Assembly: GCA_019722365.1 (NCBI GenBank)
Contig: JADFUC010001430.1
Coordinates: 17,340 to 81,339, forward strand
Direction of reading: 5' to 3'
DNA length: 64,000 bases
Source of the DNA: Lithospermum erythrorhizon
Taxonomy: Eukaryota > Streptophyta > Magnoliopsida > Boraginales > Boraginaceae
Under the pieces are notes generated by a model that was given only the letters and a program-made list of their open reading frames with translations, did no database searches and was not told the origin of the DNA. Each line of letters begins with the position of its first letter. Position 1 is the first letter of the stretch. Below are positions 48,721-60,991 of the stretch, piece after piece. The translations under genes and the position numbers were made by a program.

Positions 48721-50195
48721 CAGATTGGTAAACTTTGAGTTGGAGGAGATGGATTCTTATTGGCCCTATATGAAATTGAAGAGACACGTATTTCTAGATA
48801 AAATAGGAGAAATGCAAAGAAAGATATGAGAAGGTCACGAGGCTTTGATTGAGGAAGCGGAAGAGGAGGTAAACGAGTTTATGGTGGGTGATGATGGTGA
48901 TGCGATTAGGAGGCCAGTGGTTGTGCCAGCTTTTCCGACCCTAAAAGGAGATCTTGGGCCGAAGCTCACAATTGTTCATATAATATGCATCCGAAATGCG
49001 AAAATGTACCAAAATTTAAAAGGGAGAACTATTGGTGGCCGGGGAATAAAGAAAGAAATTGGCGATTTCGCGGCGAAGTGCTTAATTTGCCCGACAAGTT
49101 AAGATTGACCATAAACCATCAGCAGCAGGGGTTCTTGCAACCGCTTCACCCGATCGTGAATGGGCGTGGGGAGAAGATCACCATGGACTTTGTGTTTGGG
49201 CTTCCAAAGACTCGAGGAAAATGATGGGATTTGGGTAATTGTGGATGGTATCATGACCCTTTCGTTTTCTACCTATTAGAATAACCGATGGGCGGAGAAG
49301 TTGGCAGATAGTAATACGCCAAGTGGTGAGACTACATGGGGTGCCGGAGAGTATCGTTTCGGATAGGGATGCAAGGTTCACTTCAAGGTTTTGGGGAAGT
49401 TTCCAGGAGGCATTAGGGACGAAGGTCAATTTGAGTACTGCGTTTCATCCTCAAACGGACGGATTATCGAGAGAACAATTCGGAGCGTTGGAGGACATGC
49501 TCTGACTTGTGTGTTTGAGTTTTCTCGGTAGTTGGGGCCGAGGAGTTGCCAAAAATGGGTTTGCTTATAACAATGGTTTTCAAGCTAGCATTGGGATGGC
49601 ACCGTTTGAAGCCATGTATGGTCGAGGTGTAGAACTTCGATATGTTGGAATAAGGTAGGGAAAGGAAGATTTATGAATTCATGAGGTTGATTGGAGGGTT
49701 CGAGTAAGAGTAAGGCTGAGTACAACAACATTTGAGCAGCCTGAGATAGACAAAAATGCGCCCGTCGGCGTCGGATAGATTTGTCTTCGAGGTGGGTGAC
49801 GGGTATTTTTTGAAGACTCTCTACATGGAAGGGTGTAATGAAGTTCGGAGAAGAGGAAGTTGAGTCCCTTTACATTGGGCGTTTGAAATCTCGACAAAAA
49901 GTGGGGCGATAGCCCTCTTGTTTGGCCCTTACTAGAAAGTGGAAAGGATTCACGGCGTTTTCGTGTTTAACTTTTGCTTGAGGAAATGCGTGCGGATGAG
50001 TCGCATATTTTTAAGTTTCGACGGATGACTTGGGTGTAGACTTAACCTATGAGGAAGCATAGGTGATGATCTGTCGAGAAGGAGAAAGTGTTGAGGAACA
50101 AAGAAGTGAAATTAGTAAAAGTTTTTGTGGAAATCGTCAGTGGAAGCCACGTAGAAGCCTTGAAGGAGGATATGAGGAGCCGTTATCCATGACTT
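48721..50195 (+). pseudogene. Ty3/gypsy element C: integrase and chromodomain
   Basis: The integrase zinc-binding part is at 48,985-49,102 (KERNWRF, AKCLICPTS). The first catalytic Asp is in KITMDFVFGLPKT (about 49,176-49,214); the second in VPESIVSDRDARF with FHPQTDG (49,340-49,463). MAPFEAMYGR is partly readable at about 49,595. Near 50,085-50,190 the reading EKVLRNKEVKLVKVF is the chromodomain that steers chromoviruses to marked chromatin. Frameshifts at 49,224 and 49,505 break it. An aaattttt..ttaaggtggg polypurine end follows. Confidence 0.8.
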
Positions 50196-50301
50196 TTTAA
50201 ATCTGAGTTAGTGGTTATAGTTGTTTTTGATTTTATCTTTTACGTAGCAACCGGAGTTGAGAGAATTTCGGGAGCGAAATTTTTTGTTAAGGTGGGTAGA
50301 A

Positions 50302-52940
50302 TGTAAAGCCGGTAGCGACTCGTTAATTAATTAATTAAAATGTGGGGCTATTAAATTGATTAACGTAAAATTTGAAACCACTTTATATTTTATATGCGAT
50401 AAATGTTGATGTTGGACATTTATAATTAGAGTAAGATTGAATCGAGGTATCGACTTGAACTAAAAGCGATTAAATTGTCATCCGCGTAAACTCATTTTTC
50501 CCCGTCCTTTCCGCGCTGCATAAACAAGCCTTAAAGAGTGGATAAAATAAAATAAAACCCATCTCCCCACCGCCAGTCGCGAAACCCCCTCACCATTTCC
50601 CCTTGGATTTTTCTCAGATTTCTCCTCCAAATCTCGCAAGCTTTGACCCTGATTTCTTGGAGAGTTTCCCATCATCATCCTTCGATTCGAGGGTAAGAAA
50701 GGCCGAACTTTTGTATATTTCTTGAGTTTGAATGGGTTGAATTTGTTGACTTTTGTGTATTTGAATTTTATTGCTTGATTGATTCTTGGGCTTTAAATTA
50801 GTTGTTCTTGAGTTGAAATTAAGCGTTTGGATGTGAGTAATTGTAGCGTTTAAGGGACGTTGACTTTTTTGGAATTTAGTTTGACCGGGTTTAAGGTTTA
50901 ATATTGTATATAATTATTATCTGAAGCTTAGATTATAGTATAGTATAGGAAATGATAATAATCGATTTTTGGGGGTAGAAAAGTGTTGGTAAAGTTGGGT
51001 TGACTTCGAGTTGAATTCGGGTTTGACTTTTCTCAAAAGCGTTTTTAAAATGATATAAGTATGTTCTTGGATGCTATTATAGTTGTGTAGTGGTGAAATT
51101 GTGATTTATAGTATGTTGGATATTAATTATATGTTGGAATTGGTTTTTATTAGTTTTGAGTAGTAGTTGGGTTTGGGATTAGAGGTTGTTAGAAATGGGT
51201 TTAATTAGTTGGAAAAGTTGATAATTGGGATTGATTAGAATTGTTTAAAGTGTTAGTACTTGGGTTAGTGTGAGGGCCGAAAGTTAGGGGTTTGGGGTTA
51301 GTTGAAATTTTGTCGCTTAGTTTATCGTTGAAGTTTAACTAGTAATATTTCACCTAAAGTGGCTAATGGGTACTAAAAGTTGCTAAGCAATTTATAAATT
51401 AGTAGTTATTATTGCTTTTCGGTGTTTTGTTTAGACTCGGGAAGCGGGGAAAGGCTGCGGATCGATTGACTTCTCGAGCTAGTGAATGCTTACCCAGAAG
51501 GTGAGGGATTTATCACTTTCGTTTGATAACATTATTTACGTTTAAGTGAAGTACTTGGTAAATAGATATGTGACTATATATATTGTGTTATGAACTTATG
51601 CAATTAGTGTAGTTGTGAAGCTGTGGAATGTTAGGTTATGATGGTTGTGTTAGATACATTATGGTGGTAAGGTTACATAATAGATTGTTGTCTTGTGTAT
51701 ATTATGGTTAACTATATTGAGATTGTTATTGTGATTGTTGCTTGGTTGTTCTATACGGGTTGTTATAGTTCTGTGATGTTGGTTGAGTCGTGTGTGGTTG
51801 TGTTTGTCATAGTTGGTATGTTTGGTGTGATGTTGATTGTTGGTCCGTATGGTTTCGCTATAAGTGGTCACACCATATTAGGATGTGGGCATGTTGGAGT
51901 CGCATGTAGAGGTCGTTTGTGCAGATGGGGTGTGTTTTATGATATTGTATGGGTGATCGAAGGGTGAGCCTGCCGGGAAAAGGATATGATATTTTATGGG
52001 TGAGCGAAGGGTGAGCCTGCCGGGAAAAGGATATGATATTATGTTGTGTTACATGGGTGAGCCCGCCGGAAAGGGCAACGACATTATATAAATGTCGGAT
52101 ACAGTTATTGTGTGCATTGTCTTGCATTGTGTTGACATTATGAATTGGATGTCACTAGGTGCGAAATGTTGATAATGTCATGGCACTTGTTTTTCGGGAA
52201 TTACGTTATATTGTTATTGTGGTATAACCGTTGTATTTGAGAACTTATGTGTTTTGCTCGCTTGATTTTATGACATGCTATCTCTGGGTATAACATGTGG
52301 GATAACGTAAGTTGAGTCCTTTAAAATGTGTATATGTTGATGATGGTTATTACTATTGTGACGCTATGAATACTTGGTTTTATTCTTTTACCTTATATAT
52401 ACACATATACTCTATCGATACGTCTATATATTTTGTTGTGTATCTCATTCGGATGTGGATAAGTTACTACCCAGGTGATACGTTTCCACTAAAATTTGTC
52501 GAGCTTACCCGCACAACCTCAGTTGACGGGTGCCTTTGTCAGCCGGTTGAGTTCGTGAAGTGTCGGTGATTTTACTTAGGTGAGAAGGCGGGTGGCTAGG
52601 ATCCTCGGCCGGTCATCTTTTATTCGCTCATTTTTTTATGTACTCGAAGTGTCGTATTTTGTTTTGGTGTTGAAAATGTATAAAGCGTTTTTTATGGAGT
52701 ATCTTGGTTTGAAAATGTTATGAAGTTGCATTTTGGATTTGGTTAGATGATGCCCGCGATGGTTAGAAAGCTACGTATGGAAATGTTTTGAGCTTTCGGC
52801 GAACTATTTTACTTTATCAAACTATCGAGGTTCTGCGATTTGCAAATAGGTTATTTTTATTGTCAACCATCGTATGGTGACTCGGATATCTGAGTTGATA
52901 GCGACTCCAACCTCGGGGTATGCGACTCGAGGCGAATGCG
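50302..52940 (+). repeat. Family-2 LTR, 3' LTR of element C
   Basis: Opens TGTAAAGCCGGTAGCGACTC directly after the polypurine tract aaggtgggtagaa and runs to about 52,940 (tatgcgactcgaggcgaatg). It is alignable with 36,975-39,462 and with the minus-strand copies ending at 54,620 and 32,629. No gene; the open frames at 51,695-52,569 lie inside it. Confidence 0.8.
51951..52075 (+). repeat. 47-bp tandem repeat in family-2 LTR
   Basis: Unit gggtgatcgaagggtgagcc...atattttat at 51,951-51,997, again with two differences at 51,998-52,045, and a partial copy from 52,055. Similar units occur in the other family-2 LTRs (38,544-38,620; reversed near 28,760-28,890). Confidence 0.85.
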
Positions 52941-52944
52941 TTCA

Positions 52945-53230
52945 CATAATCTTATATAATCAACCTCAACTGCGGGGGAGAAACTTATGCCCGTCGGCGT
53001 AAGCTATCACCCGAAGATAAGTAGCAGTGCGAAGCAAAAACACCGCGCTTATACGGTATAGGGGCAAATGCTGAATAATACAGCTCGGCATACATCAACA
53101 ACTCCGCGCACGTAGTATAAGGCACAACGCGGGTAGTACAACGAGCGTATATCAATAACTCCTCAAAACACCTATCGACTTCGGTAAACCACGGAACCAC
53201 GACCCATTACAAGGAAATAAGCAACTTCCA
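52945..53230. other. Unassigned DNA between two LTRs
   Basis: Contains an open minus frame (52,985-53,200) with no known motif. It opens with ataatcaacctcaactgcgg, shared with 46,864. Probably a transposon fragment. Confidence 0.35.
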
Positions 53231-54620
53231 GCAAAACACGAAAATCATAAATTACAAGATGAAATACAACTGACGAGGCACACAATCAACAATATATAAC
53301 CATCACATCCATACGTCATCTAAATACGGTGAAGTAATAGTGAACATATCCTCCAGACAACCAACAAGTACAATAACATATACATATACAAGCGATAGAT
53401 AAAACTCACGTGAGATTTGTACTGCATGGCTAGAAATAAAAATGTCTTGCCTAATCTAAATCCAGGTCTTTCCCGTTCATCTAGTCAAAACACCCGAAAA
53501 TATAATTACTACTCACTACAATTTTAACCCTTATCTTAATTAAATTCTAACTTTTCAACCCATTTTAGTTACAAATTGACAACTTAAGTATATAGATTAC
53601 TAATTATGTTTGATGACAATTAAAATAACGAGTTTAAACTATTGAGCTAAATCTCATAATCGGTAACACCTTAACCAAAATACTAACATTTTAAACCAAT
53701 TTTAATCAACCTAAAGATCATTTACTCCAACTATTTTATCCATGTATAACAATCACCCTTGAAAACCCAAATACTACACTAATTATATAATTCAATTTCA
53801 ACATAATACCTCCAATATTATAAAACCCCAAACTTAACTCTCAAAACAACTAAATTCACTCCAAAACAACTATATTGATCTCCAACAACATACTTTTACA
53901 TATCTACTTTTTTTCTCCAAAAAGTCAACGAAAGTCAAAGGGTCCATAACTTCCTCATCTCTTAGTATTTGAACGATTAGAGACTTATACACCTTGTTTA
54001 AAACATCAATTATACACCCATGTAATTAGATTCAATAATATTCAACTTTTACAAAAAGTCAACGAAAGTCAACTATCCATCTCAACACATTTCAACTCCA
54101 TAAATCGAGTGTTATCACATTGTATGCCATAATCTAAGCTTAGATTATAATTCTATACCATTTTAAACCCCAAAACTCGAAGTCAACCCAAATCACAAAA
54201 AGTCAACATTATCATAACTCAAGAGATACTCAACAAGATTTAACTTTCTTACTCAAATGGTAAGAGGGTGATGAGAAGCTTTTCTAAGAAATTTTAAAGG
54301 CCAAAGCTTGCGAAGATGAGGAAGAAAACTAAAAAGAAATCGGGGGGGAGGAAAGGAAGGTCACGGTTTTGGGGTTGGGGAGATAGAGATTTTATTTTTT
54401 TCGGCCTTGTTTGGTTTGTGTGGTGAATGGAGTGACCAAATTATTTTATCTGGTGAAAACCCGATCGTTTTAACTTATCTCGACAACTAACTTCCAAACA
54501 TTAACATTTATACTCTATGAACATAAAGTGGGTCCAACTTACGTTAATTAATTTAACAACTCAACATTTTAATAATTCGGCATTTAATCATATTTTAAAT
54601 TTTCGGGACAAGTTATTACA
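53230..54620 (-). repeat. Family-2 LTR fragment, minus strand
   Basis: Opens TGTAATAACTTGTCCCG on the minus strand at 54,620, directly after the end of an element (reversed: aatttcgaggacgaaatttt, then aaggagggtagac polypurine). Shares ttaacttatctcgac and agtgggtccaacttacgtta with the copy at 32,470-32,570. Truncated at the left relative to the 2.6-kb full LTR. Confidence 0.7.
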
Positions 54621-55290
54621 GTCTACCCTCCTTATAAAATTTCGTCCTCGAAATTTACTCAGAACCCAATCTGTCATATAATCTGATCCACCTTCGGCTA
54701 CATACTTATCAACTAACATCCTGACACCTTGTCGCCACTCAAATTCTCACAGTATAGTATCTGTCTTTGTAGTTCCCATAATATCTCATATCCCGTTGTA
54801 TTGGTGCGAGGAGTATATGTCGTACTATAAGCATTACTCTCTCAATCATGTGATTGGCGTAAGCTGATGGCCTGCTATACTATGACCTGACATTCAGCAG
54901 ATAAGTTTTTCTATTCAAGCTTATCATCTTATCATCTCCGTAATATGTATTTCTTTGTTTGTTATTATCATTATCAGTCTTAGTGTTATAAGCACCTTGA
55001 TTTGCCTCAATACTTGCCCATCAAAGTAAATTCCTCCTTGTCTGAACGTCACTCGCTAATTCGTGTCGTCATAATGCTCCATTATCAACGATTAAAGTTC
55101 ATTCATGGCTTGAATTCCCTTATCAACCCAACTCACCAAATTTGCGTTCTGGAGCTCTCTTGACATTCAAATGTATTAATTACCCAGGTTTCCAGCCATA
55201 CGACTAATAATATGCTTCGCGCCAAATTCTCATCACCGTTTTTGTTAACAAATTCTACGTACTACTAATACATTATCAACTCGTCACCTA
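54621..55290 (-). other. Element tail upstream of a minus-strand LTR, otherwise unassigned
   Basis: The first 35 bases are the conserved 3' end of a Ty3 element (ttcgtcctcgaaattt in plus sense). Beyond that no protein motif is readable on either strand; likely a decayed pol end. Confidence 0.4.
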
Positions 55291-56038
55291 AATTCCTCAT
55301 TTGTTGGTTATTTGTGGAGGTGGATTCCTCATTTGATGACTTTGATGACTTTGTGTGTTGAGACTGTTTCCCTTAAATGAATATGCATTGTTGATGGTTA
55401 TAAGCTCCTGCGTATAGTATTATGTGATATCGTATAAGAGGACTCTATGTGATTTGTGGACAGTTATTACCTGGTGTAGCTTGGTTAATGTATATACATA
55501 TGTTATATATATAAGCATGATTATATGTGATTGGGTAAAGTCTGTGGTATTTGTAATTATTTCCTTAATAGGCGACTCTCGTTTTCTCCATGGGCGGGCG
55601 TTTTATGCCTGGAGTCTCTAGGATCGTCGTTGAGGTGGTGAGGATGCGTATTGCGGGAGGCTGCGTGAAGATCATAGGTGAGGTGGTGGTGGCATAGGAA
55701 GTCCTCTCCAGTCATTCCCCTTTTGTTGTCGACTTGTATACTTTTAGGCTTGTGTGTTGTATTTTTAATGAGGGAATGCAGGCTGTCGTACTTTCAGTAT
55801 GTTGTATTTTTGAATTTCTTGTGTATCCTTGGGTTGTATTATTAAATTGGATTTATATTACATTTGTCTTTTGTTTTGTTGGATGTGTTGTTAGAGCGGC
55901 CTGCGATGGAATAGAAGTTTGTCTTTGTTAATGTCCTTGGTCATATTTATTATTGTATCCATCGATTGGTGACTACGGTGTCTGATTTGTTAATGATCAT
56001 AACCTGGGCGGCCGACTTAGGGAGTCAGGTCGTTATAA
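55291..56038 (+). repeat. Truncated 5' LTR, family 1, of element D
   Basis: Matches the last third of the 3' LTR (about 62,735-63,400): gatgactttgatgactttgtg, ttcccttaaatgaatatgca, catgggcgggcgttttatgcc. It then continues about 100 bases further than that LTR, to ggtcgttataat beside the primer site. About 1.6 kb of its start is missing, cut where the minus-strand element tail begins. Confidence 0.8.
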
Positions 56039-56041
56039 TTT

Positions 56042-56058
56042 TGGTATCAAAGCATAGG
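56042..56058 (+). other. Primer-binding site for initiator-Met tRNA, element D
   Basis: TGGTATCAAAGCATAGG starts three to four bases after the LTR end. It follows the TGGTATCAGAGC type primer site common to plant Ty3/gypsy elements, with one change in the first twelve bases. Confidence 0.8.
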
Positions 56059-56119
56059 TTCGAGAATTAACATCATGGTGTCTTGTGTGGTTATGTGCCT
56101 AGGTTGATAGTTGTTAGAG

Positions 56120-57480
56120 AGTGGTCGATATTGGGGTTTTCTTGCGGGTCTGATCTTTCCTTTCTTTTGTTATTTCGTAGATTGTTGGGGATCTTGTACG
56201 TAGGTGCAATTCGGTTGGGTCTTTGCGGAGGGTGCGACAAGTGACGAGGGGAGCTGCCAGAGGTGCCGAGAGGTGGTAGAGGTGCTAGAGTCGCAGAAAA
56301 TGTGGATAGCATTGTAGGTAGTGATGAGCTGAGTGTGGGGCCACAGGATTCTGGGGTAAATGTTGGTGGAGATCGAGAGACCGTAGTACCTATCCACTGG
56401 GCGGGAAGTGGAGGTTGAGTAAAGTTATTTGACGGCTGCAGGCGGGATACGTCAAAGTTGCCGGAGGCGATTACCACTGTTCGGGCATTAGAATTCATTC
56501 GGGACTTGGAAGTATATTTGAGCCTATGGGGATTCTTGGGAGTTGAGGACCATATTCGCGACTTCACAGTTACATGGTGGAGTTCGAGATTGGTGGGAGA
56601 ATGTACACCGACCTTTGATTGGTGAGGGCGACACGGTGTTGTGGGATCGGGTTAAATTACTTGGAATTATTCGAGGGAGATTTTGTCTTAAAGGTGCATA
56701 TGTCGAACAGAGAGAATTGATCCCCAGCAAGCGAGGGGCGAAGTATAAATGACTCACGAGAAAGGTCGTGTCTGTTGCATTACACTTTGGAGGTGAATAC
56801 TGAGGGGAAGAGGATCGAGAGATTCAGGGACGGAATGAACTGGGAGATCCGCACCAGGTTGTCACTCAAGAATTATACAACTTTTCATGAACTAGTGAAT
56901 GATGCCTTACAGGTAGAGGCAGTTTGTTGGTGTGTCAGAATTGGTGGGGAGGCGAGAAAGAGGAGATATGGCGCTTCGAGGATGGAGTGACGGTCGAGTT
57001 ATGGGTTCAAGGGATGTCCATCACGGCAGCGGCCGTTCTGACGGTGATTCGAGTGCCCACCGCTACTAGTGCACCGATTGATACTCTTGTTTACGTACTG
57101 GGTCTTTTAATGGGTCGAGGATCTCGAGAGAAGTTATCGGGGGGGAGCAAAGTAACAATAGGTGTTTCCGTTGTAGTAAAGCCGGGTCATAGAGGCTGAA
57201 TGCGAGAGGCAGAGGGGTTGTGAGTACGTTATCGATGATAATAGCGGGAAGGGCACGTTGTTGGGTAATTGTCCCAGGAGGCGAGTGTTAGTGGGAGTGC
57301 TAGCTGGCATTTACTCCCGGTGCGTGACAGAGAGGAATATCAAGGAAGTCGTGGAGGTCGGTCGGTGGTAGAGGAAGTTTTGGGCGTGGGTTGGAAATAG
57401 TCGGGGGTAGTAATGTTCTTGGAGATGGTCGGGGTGGTCTTTGGAACTAGTCAAGTAGGCGAATATTTACCGATTACCTT
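56120..57480 (+). pseudogene. Ty3/gypsy element D: gag
   Basis: The 56,543-56,752 and 56,775-56,990 frames show the gag core: GGVRDWWENV, then KYKMTHEKGRVCCI-like text across a stop, FRDGMNWEIRTRL and NYTTFHELVNDAL. The N-terminal part is in a different frame at 56,100-56,540. A Gly/Arg/Ser-rich C-terminal zone with a decayed zinc knuckle lies at about 57,160-57,480. Frameshifts and one stop at 56,750 break the reading frame. Confidence 0.7.
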
Positions 57481-58090
57481 GGCCAGGTGGCTCGGGATTC
57501 CTCTAGGGTGGTAATAGGTACTTTAAATTTATGTGGGTTGGAAGCAAAAATCTTGTTGTTTTAAATGGAGCTACTCATCCCTTCTAAAAATATCCTCACG
57601 AAATTACTGACATATTCTAAAACCGAAATTCTTGCTATACGAGCTTAATTCTAACTTCGGGTTGGAGATGCAGTAAGATTGATGAGAATTACTTAGAAAT
57701 TGTCCCATAAGTATTGAAAATCAATGTTTGGAGATAGATTTACTACCTTTTTGAGATGAATGATTTTGATCTCGTGCAGGAATGGATTGGTTGGGGAGGC
57801 GTCGTGTGGTGATAGATTGTCATCAAGAAGATTGAAATATCTAGTCTTGGTAAATCACAGAAATCTTCTTCCTAGGTGATAGAAATTCTTTCCCTCTTGT
57901 CATTTTACGCCTTAGTTGCCCATAGATGTTGAGAAGTGGATGTGTTGGTTATCTCGCCCATGTTGTCGACCTGAAGTAAGGAGAAGATCGTCCCGGGGAG
58001 GTGCGTGTGGGTGAGAGTATGTTGATGTGTGTTTCTTGAGGGAGTTTACGGACTCCTCTGTGCGAGAGGTGGAGGTTTCCATAGGAATAA
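57480..58090 (+). pseudogene. Ty3/gypsy element D: protease region
   Basis: The gag-RT linker, expected to hold the aspartic protease. Readable landmarks are MNDFDLVQE and WIGWGG at about 57,758-57,800, the usual segment after protease in this lineage (family form LNDFDVILGMDWL). The catalytic D-T/S-G is not legible. It aligns with minus-strand 2,700-3,000 of element A. Confidence 0.5.
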
Positions 58091-59420
58091 TTCACAGTAC
58101 TACTCCGATTTCTATGGCACCTTCTGAGAATGGCTCTGCCCGAGTTAAAGGAGTTGAAAATGCAATTGCGAGGAATTGTTGGATAAAGGGATTCATTCGA
58201 CCTTGAAGTAATTCGCCCAGGGTGCTCCGGTGTTATCTGTTAAGAAGAATAGTGGATCTCGAGGTTGTGTATTGATTATGGGCAAGTGAACAAAAGTAAC
58301 AATTAAGAATGTCATTATCAGATTGCCTAGGATTGATGATCTGTTTGATCAATTGAGGGATGTCCGGGTATTTTCTAAGATTGACTTGAGGTCGAGGCTA
58401 CCGTGGAGTTGAGGATTAAGGAGGATGATATCAGTCGGCATTTAGAACAAGATATGGGCACTACGAGTTTTTGGTGATGCCGTTTGGGTTGACGAATGCC
58501 CCTGCAGCGTTTATGGACCTTATGAATCGGGTGTTCCGCTCTTACTTGGATAAATTTGTGGTGGTGTTCATTGACGACATTTTGATATATTCTGGTAGTG
58601 AGGAGAGTATGAAGGACGCGAAATTGTCTTTGGAGACTTTGAGGAAAAATGAATTGTATGCTAAATTTTCCAAGTGTGAATTCTGGTTGGGAAAAGTGCA
58701 GTTTCTGGGTCATGTGATTTCAGGAGAGGGTATAAGTGTTGATCCTCAAAAAGTTGAAGCTGTGATGAATTGGGAACGACCCACGAGTGTTACTGAAATA
58801 CGAAGTTTTCTGGGTCTAGCGGGATACTATCGGAGATTTATACAGGACTTTTCAATTATTGCAACACCCATGACCAGGTTGACCAGAAAGGGAGTTCCAT
58901 TTGTTTGGAGTGAGGATTGTGAACGGTGCTTCAATGAGTTGAAAGAGAAATTGACTACCGCGCCAGTATTGACTCTTCCGTCAGGACAGGATGGCTATGT
59001 CGTGTATAGTGATGCTTCACATCAGGGGTTGGGATGTGTGCTAATGCAACATGGTAGGTAGTAGGCATGTATCGCCCGTGACTAAGAAATCATGAGAAGG
59101 AGTATTACCCGGCCTTACGATTTGGAACTAGGCTGATTGTGTTTTGCCAAGATTTGGAGGCATTATTTGTATGGTGTGGCTTGCCAAATTTTTCTTGATC
59201 ACAAAGTTTGAGAAATACCTCCCGACAGAGAGATTTGAATGCGAGGCCGGCGAAGGCGGATGGAGTTTATTAGTGATTATGTTGTTTCCATTGAGTATCA
59301 TCTGGAAGGCGAGATGTGGTAGTTGATCCACGTTAAGTCGTAAAGGAAGGTTAAGGGAGCCATTGAATGAAATGGAAGCAAGCTTGGTGTTAATTTTGGA
59401 GTGGGAGTTGGTGGCGGGTT
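58090..59420 (+). pseudogene. Ty3/gypsy element D: reverse transcriptase and RNase H
   Basis: The best-kept pol segment in the window. The 196-codon frame at 58,471-59,061 runs from [20 protein letters not shown] through [18 protein letters not shown] (both catalytic Asp present), [38 protein letters not shown] and the RNase H start [20 protein letters not shown] upstream (58,090-58,470) and RNase H downstream (59,090-59,420) are frameshifted. Sequence is almost the same as element A over 58,732-58,900. Confidence 0.85.
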
Positions 59421-59499
59421 GTTGGCACAAATAAGAGAGTTCCACCGGTTCTTCTTGTCAGATACTCGAGGGCAACAAAAGATGAGAAATTGCAAAAAT

Positions 59500-60640
59500 A
59501 ATTGGAGAAGTGAAAAGCGAGGCCGAGATCGAGACTTTGTGGTGAGAGATGATGGAGCCTTCTGATGCATGGTAGATTGTTCGTGGCTTACTCTTAAGAG
59601 TTGAAAAAGGAGATTTTGGGCCAGCTCATAATGCACCATATAGTATGCATCTGGTGGTACAAAGATGGATAGAGACTTAAAATGGCGATTAATATTGGTG
59701 GCCCAACATGAAGAGGAAATTCTTGAATTTAGTATTAAAATGTCGACTTGTCAGCCGGGTGAAGATCGAACACAACATCAAGCGGGGCCTAGTCTGACCC
59801 GCTTCTATTCGAATTGGACTTGGGAGCATATTCACGATGGATTTTGTTTTGAACTCCAGGGCGTTGAGAAAGAATGATGGCATTTGGGTGACCAAGTAGA
59901 CGGTATCATCGGCTCATTTGCTACAATTCATCGACTCACGGTCTGGCGGTTAGGCGGGTTGTATGTTGATCAAATTGGCGGTGCATGGAGTGCGGTATCC
60001 ATTGTCGGAACCGAGGTATTCAGATTCCTCCAGTTTTTGGAAAAGTTTCCAAGAAGCGATAGGAGGAGGAGTCGATTTAGTGTTTGTCATTCATCCGCAG
60101 TCAGATAAGCGATCGGAGAACAATTCAAACATTGGAGGATATGTTGAAGCTTGTGTGTTGAACTTTTAAATTGGATGATCAATTACCTAAAATGGAGTTT
60201 GCATATAATAATACTTCAGCATGATGTGGGATGGCGCCCATTTGAGGCGTTGTACGGAAGGAAATGTAGGACTCCAGTTTGTTGGAATGAGGTTGGGGAT
60301 AGGAAAATATATGGTTCGGAGTTGGTGGAAAGGTCGGTGGAGAGAATAAAATTGATACAACAACACTTGAAAGTAGCCTTGAATAGACAAAAAATGTCTG
60401 ATTGTCTTGAGTAAATTTAGCTTTTGAAATTGGTATGAAAGTCTTATTGAGAATATCCCGGTGGAAAGGTGTATTGAGATTCGGGATGAGAGGGAAGGCT
60501 GAGTCCCGCGATATATCGATGCAATATGAGATTTTTGAGCGGAGACTTGGTCCGGTGGCCCCTATTGTTTGGGTGCCTCCGAATTGGGCGGAAATTCATA
60601 ACGTCTTTCATGTGTGTAAATGTTTGAGGAAATAAATCGG
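59500..60640 (+). pseudogene. Ty3/gypsy element D: integrase
   Basis: Recognisable pieces in order: the zinc-binding start (ILGPAHNAPYSMHL), the first catalytic Asp in FTMDFVLNS at about 59,830-59,860 (read in a frame other than the open one), WKSFQEA and VIHPQSDKRS near 60,045-60,115, then FEALYGRKCRTPVCWNEVGD at 60,241-60,300 and FHVCKCLRK at 60,605. Single-base shifts break it several times. Confidence 0.8.
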
Positions 60641-60669
60641 AGCGAATCCATATCTTAGAGTCACAACCA

Positions 60670-60864
60670 ATGGAGCTTGGAGAGGACCTTACGTATGAAG
60701 AGAAACCGGTGAAAATTCTTGATCGTAAGGAAAAAGTGTTGCGAAATAAAGTTGTGGCTTTAGTGAAGGTGTTGTGGCGAAATCAGCGAGTGGAGGAAGC
60801 TACGTGGGAACGAGAGGAGGATGTCAGAAGTCAATATCCACATCTTTTCGAAATAGAAGGTTAG
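60670..60864 (+). pseudogene. Ty3/gypsy element D: chromodomain
   Basis: An open 64-codon frame ending in TAG: EKPVKILDRKEKVLRNKVVA, then VLWRNQRVEEATWEREEDVR and YPHLFE. This C-terminal chromodomain places the element in the chromovirus group, most like the Tekay/Del lineage. It should bind modified histones and target insertion to heterochromatin. The same region of element B is split by LTR B. Confidence 0.85.
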
Positions 60865-60980
60865 TTCTTAAACTTTGTGCTATAATATGTGTAATATGTG
60901 AATTACTATGAGGCTGAGTAAGTGAGTTGGGAACAGGGCGCGTGGGTGTTGAGTAAATTTCGAGGACGAAATTTTTATTA

Positions 60981-60990
60981 GGTGGGGAGA
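60981..60990 (+). other. Polypurine tract of element D
   Basis: ggtggggaga immediately before the LTR start tgaaataaccc, preceded by the conserved aatttcgaggacgaaatttt. It is the expected plus-strand primer for reverse transcription. Confidence 0.8.
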
Positions 60991-60991
60991 C

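Noticed and set aside
51695..52569. Plus frames of 90 and 85 codons with hydrophobic residues
   Set aside because: Inside the family-2 LTR; the hydrophobic look comes from its GT/TT-rich strand.
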